A stretch of DNA of 7,513 bases, from assembly GCA_016210125.1 (NCBI GenBank), contig JACQUS010000500.1, positions 1 to 7,513 on the forward strand, given 5' to 3'. The notes under the pieces were generated by a model. The model was given only the letters and a program-made list of their open reading frames with translations. It made no database searches and was not told the origin of the DNA. Position numbers and translations under genes: made by a program. This DNA is from Chloroflexota bacterium (lineage in GTDB: Bacteria; Chloroflexota; UBA6077; FW602-bin22; JACQUS01). Position 1 is the stretch's first letter. Each line of letters opens with the position of its first letter. This document shows positions 6,261 to 7,513 of the stretch, piece after piece.

Positions 6261-6310
6261 ACGCGCGGAGGGGGGAGACGCGGCGACGCGGAGAGGGGAC
6301 GCGCGGCGTG
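6261..6310 (+). repeat. Decayed purine-rich short tandem repeat (GACGCGG-type units)
   Basis: After the third TSUP gene the sequence holds imperfect repeats of a GACGCGG/GGAG(A)GGGG unit: ACGCGCGGAGGGGGG, then AGACGCGGCG, ACGCGGAGAGGGG and ACGCGCGGCG. It lies between the TSUP stop and the ribosome binding site of the small ORF downstream. It looks like a degenerate minisatellite and not a protein-binding array. No function is assigned. Confidence 0.4.
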
Positions 6311-6332
6311 TGCGTGCTCGCGGAGGGAGACA

Positions 6333-6536
6333 ACGGGGCCGCTGCTGAAGGCCATCGCCCTGCGGGGCCTCGGCGAGGCGGTGCGGCTGGCGCTGGGCCC
6401 GGCCGGCCTGGTGCGCTTCTGGGGCCACTGGGTCGGGCGGATCGGCGGCGATCGTGTGCTGGCGCGTGCGGCGGCGGGGATGCGGTCTGCGGTCAGCGTC
6501 TACTCGCCGCTGCGACGGAGGGAGCGGCGAGGGTGA
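6333..6536 (+). CDS. Possible small basic protein with non-canonical ACG start, or 5'-damaged gene remnant
   Basis: From about 6333 to the TGA at 6534-6536 one frame is strongly coding-like, with G or C in nearly every third position. The product would be about 67 residues, starting (M)GPLLKAIALRGLGEAVRLA and ending SPLRRRERRG. It has a hydrophobic/amphipathic N-terminal half and an Arg-rich tail. No ATG, GTG or TTG lies in frame between the preceding TSUP stop (6234-6236) and a GTG at 6381. However, GGAGGGAG at 6322-6329 is an excellent ribosome binding site placed just before ACG at 6333, exactly where a start would be expected. ACG is a rare but possible initiator; alternatives are CTG 6342, GTG 6381, an ATG-to-ACG mutation, or a sequencing error. 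I do not recognise a family. It may be the last gene of the TSUP operon. Confidence 0.42.
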   Translation, partial: TGPLLKAIALRGLGEAVRLALGPAGLVRFWGHWVGRIGGDRVLARAAAGMRSAVSVYSPLRRRERRG

Positions 6537-6606
6537 AGGAATTGCAGGCAAGCGGTGTCAAGTGCGGTCGGTCTCGGTCTATGAGTTAGCGGGCGGTTCA
6601 ACGCGG

Positions 6607-7047
6607 CTACGACCCTTGCTCCTCGCGACTGCGCGGCTGGGCAAGCAGCGGACCGGCGATGACCCTGAAGGGGACACGGCATTGCTCCTCGCCCTCGACG
6701 CGCGCGATGGCGACGTAGGTCCCCGGCCGCTCGAACGTGATCGCCAGGTCGAGCGCAAGCTGCGCGCGCTGGTCCTGGCCCGACGGGATGCCAGGCGGCC
6801 GCCCGACCTCTAGCCTGGCGCCGACGTTGAGGAGGGCATTGAGGTCCTCGTCGGCAACCTCGATCTCGATGGCATAGGGCTGGTTCGTCTCGTTCCAGCC
6901 CACGCGGAAAGCGGCGGCGATGGCGCAATGTTGCACGACGGGGAAACCTGAGTTGACGGTGAGCACGTCCCACCCGCCGCCAATCAGGTAGAGCTTGCCG
7001 CCCACGACCTGCGCTGCGTCAGCTAGGATAAGCCATTCGACCTGCAC
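6607..7047 (-). CDS. DUF6941-type protein of unknown function
   Basis: The 146-residue product begins MQVEWLILADAAQVVGGKLY followed by LIGGGWDVLTVNS. This opening (LADAAQ...GKLYLIGGGWD) is the pattern I associate with DUF6941 proteins, common in GC-rich and Chloroflexota-like genomes; no function is known to me. The rest looks like a small beta-sandwich: strands AIAAAFRVGWNET (42-54), AIEIEVADED (59-68) and a final TYVAIARVEGEEQCRVPFRV (109-128). There is no signal peptide or membrane segment, so it is probably cytoplasmic. Start is GTG 7047 with GGGGAG 6 bases upstream on the minus strand. It converges on the small ORF after the TSUP genes (70-bp gap without a clear terminator) and is divergent from the toxin gene, 68 bp away. 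Confidence 0.72.
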   Translation of the reverse strand: MQVEWLILADAAQVVGGKLYLIGGGWDVLTVNSGFPVVQHCAIAAAFRVGWNETNQPYAIEIEVADEDLNALLNVGARLEVGRPPGIPSGQDQRAQLALDLAITFERPGTYVAIARVEGEEQCRVPFRVIAGPLLAQPRSREEQGS

Positions 7048-7076
7048 TTGATCTCCCCTAGCCTACTCACTACAAT
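7048..7076 (+). promoter_or_regulatory. Sigma-70-type promoter for the toxin-antitoxin genes
   Basis: TTGATC at 7048-7053 (4 of 6 to TTGACA) and TACAAT at 7071-7076 (5 of 6 to TATAAT) are separated by exactly 17 bp. Transcription would begin near 7083, about 33 bases before the ATG at 7116. The -35 box abuts the GTG start of the divergent DUF6941 gene and overlaps its ribosome binding site region, so expression of the two genes may interfere. Confidence 0.55.
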
Positions 7077-7115
7077 CCAACTACATCGCTCCTACAAGGG
7101 TAGCGGACGTGGCAC

Positions 7116-7415
7116 ATGCCGTCAATCCCGCGTATCGTCGGATTCGATTTCGATGATGACAATGTCGAGAAGTTCGCCAGCCACGGGTTGACCGATCGCC
7201 GGGTTAGCCAGGTGCTCGACAACGAGTTCGTCGTGGTGCGGAACCGAACGGGGCGGCGTAGTGCCTACCTGGTGATCGGACGAGACCACGGAGGGGCCTG
7301 CATCGCAGTTCCCGTGGAGCCAACGCGATGGCCCGGGCTTTGGCGGCCGACCACCGCCTGGCCCTGTAAGCATCAGGAGAGAGCGGCCCTTGAGCGCGGG
7401 CAGCGACACGGCTAG
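7116..7415 (+). CDS. BrnT-like toxin of a type II toxin-antitoxin pair
   Basis: This 99-residue protein resembles the BrnT family, RelE-fold ribonucleases that inhibit translation until bound by a partner antitoxin. The family layout is visible. It opens with GFDFDDDNVEKFASHGLTDR (9-28), the F-D/W-x-x-x-N..K..HG signature. VSQVLDN (30-36) follows, then a beta-strand pair YLVIGRDHGGACIAVPVEPT (51-70). The C-terminal WRPTTAWPCKHQERA (76-90) corresponds to the usual R.I.AR.A...E segment. It has Trp-Pro-Cys-Lys where typical BrnT has Ala-Arg-x-Ala, so it is a divergent member. ATG 7116 is the first start after the promoter; the ribosome binding site is poor (AAGGG about 13 bases upstream). The presumed antitoxin follows 15 bp later, the toxin-first order typical of brnTA. 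Confidence 0.72.
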   Translation: MPSIPRIVGFDFDDDNVEKFASHGLTDRRVSQVLDNEFVVVRNRTGRRSAYLVIGRDHGGACIAVPVEPTRWPGLWRPTTAWPCKHQERAALERGQRHG

Positions 7416-7430
7416 GGGGGAGCGGTTGCT

Positions 7431-7513
7431 ATGAGGAAGAAGGACATCAACGAGCTCGAGAACCCAGAGAGCTGGGACTTCGAACACGCGGTAAGGAAGC
7501 CGCCGATCAAGGA
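7431..7513 (+). CDS. Probable CopG/BrnA-like antitoxin, N-terminal part, runs off right edge
   Basis: ATG 7431 follows a strong AGGGGGGAG 8 bases upstream and opens 27 codons before the edge. The product begins MRKKDINELENPESWDFEHA and continues VRKPPIK. The ELENPE(S/T)WDFE...PP(V/I)K opening is one I associate with small ribbon-helix-helix (CopG-type) antitoxins paired with BrnT-like toxins; the DNA-binding strand would come right after the edge. It lies 15 bp after the toxin stop, so co-transcription is likely. The role is known only from this N-terminus and the context. Confidence 0.68.
   Translation, partial: MRKKDINELENPESWDFEHAVRKPPIK

Noticed and set aside
4722..6551. A 609-codon open frame on the minus strand opposite TSUP copies 2 and 3
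   Set aside because: Its translation is low-complexity, rich in Arg, Gln, His and Ala, as expected of an antisense shadow in GC-rich DNA. The plus strand encodes three clear membrane proteins.
5354..6589. A 411-codon plus-strand open frame overlapping TSUP copy 3 and the small ORF
   Set aside because: Its third positions are not G/C-biased and the product is Gly/Ala/Arg-rich without motifs; it is a frame shadow.
1..7513. CRISPR arrays, tRNA/rRNA genes, insertion sequences
   Set aside because: No regularly spaced direct repeats, cloverleaf-like segments, transposase motifs or terminal inverted repeats were found on either strand.

Overview
This 7.5 kb window is bacterial, compact and GC-rich. 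Every gene found uses ATG, GTG or TTG with a Shine-Dalgarno-like purine run, except one small ORF that seems to lack a normal start. No taxonomic marker is complete. The mix (DUF503, a DUF6941-type protein, TauE/SafE and SDR paralogues, a BrnT-type module, very GC-rich third positions) fits a high-GC lineage such as Chloroflexota, but that is a low-confidence inference.

Layout from left to right. (1) Positions 1-80, minus strand: the N-terminus of a DUF503 (YlxP-like) protein running off the left edge. (2) 188-1878: a two-gene type II-like restriction-modification unit. A beta-class DNA methyltransferase (motif TSPPYW before motif DPFLGTGTT) lies on the plus strand, and a PD-(D/E)XK nuclease-like protein lies on the minus strand. 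They converge and share one TTAA that provides both stop codons. This block is visibly less GC-rich than the transporter genes, which suggests acquisition by transfer. (3) 2132-3723, minus strand: an operon of two paralogous short-chain dehydrogenase/reductase (SDR) proteins. Both keep the nucleotide-binding TGxxxGxG-type motif, but both lack the Ser, Tyr and Lys of the catalytic tetrad. (4) 3900-6236, plus strand, divergent from the SDRs: three tandem paralogous TauE/SafE (TSUP) anion-exporter genes. They are followed by a coding-like small ORF (about 6333-6536) with a good ribosome binding site but ACG where a start codon would be expected. (5) 6607-7047, minus strand: a DUF6941-type protein. 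(6) 7116 to the right edge, plus strand: a BrnT-like toxin gene with a recognisable sigma-70-type promoter, followed by the first 27 codons of its likely CopG/BrnA-like antitoxin.

How the genes may work together: the methyltransferase and nuclease form a self-contained defence pair. The SDR pair and the TSUP triplet diverge from a 176-bp region holding two identical GCGGCCGC palindromes, so they may be co-regulated and concern one organic or sulfur-containing anion; this is inference only. The toxin-antitoxin genes are a separate accessory module. The observations most worth a second look are the doubly degenerate SDR pair beside the TSUP array, the shared stop codons in the restriction-modification unit, and the ACG-initiated (or start-less) small ORF.
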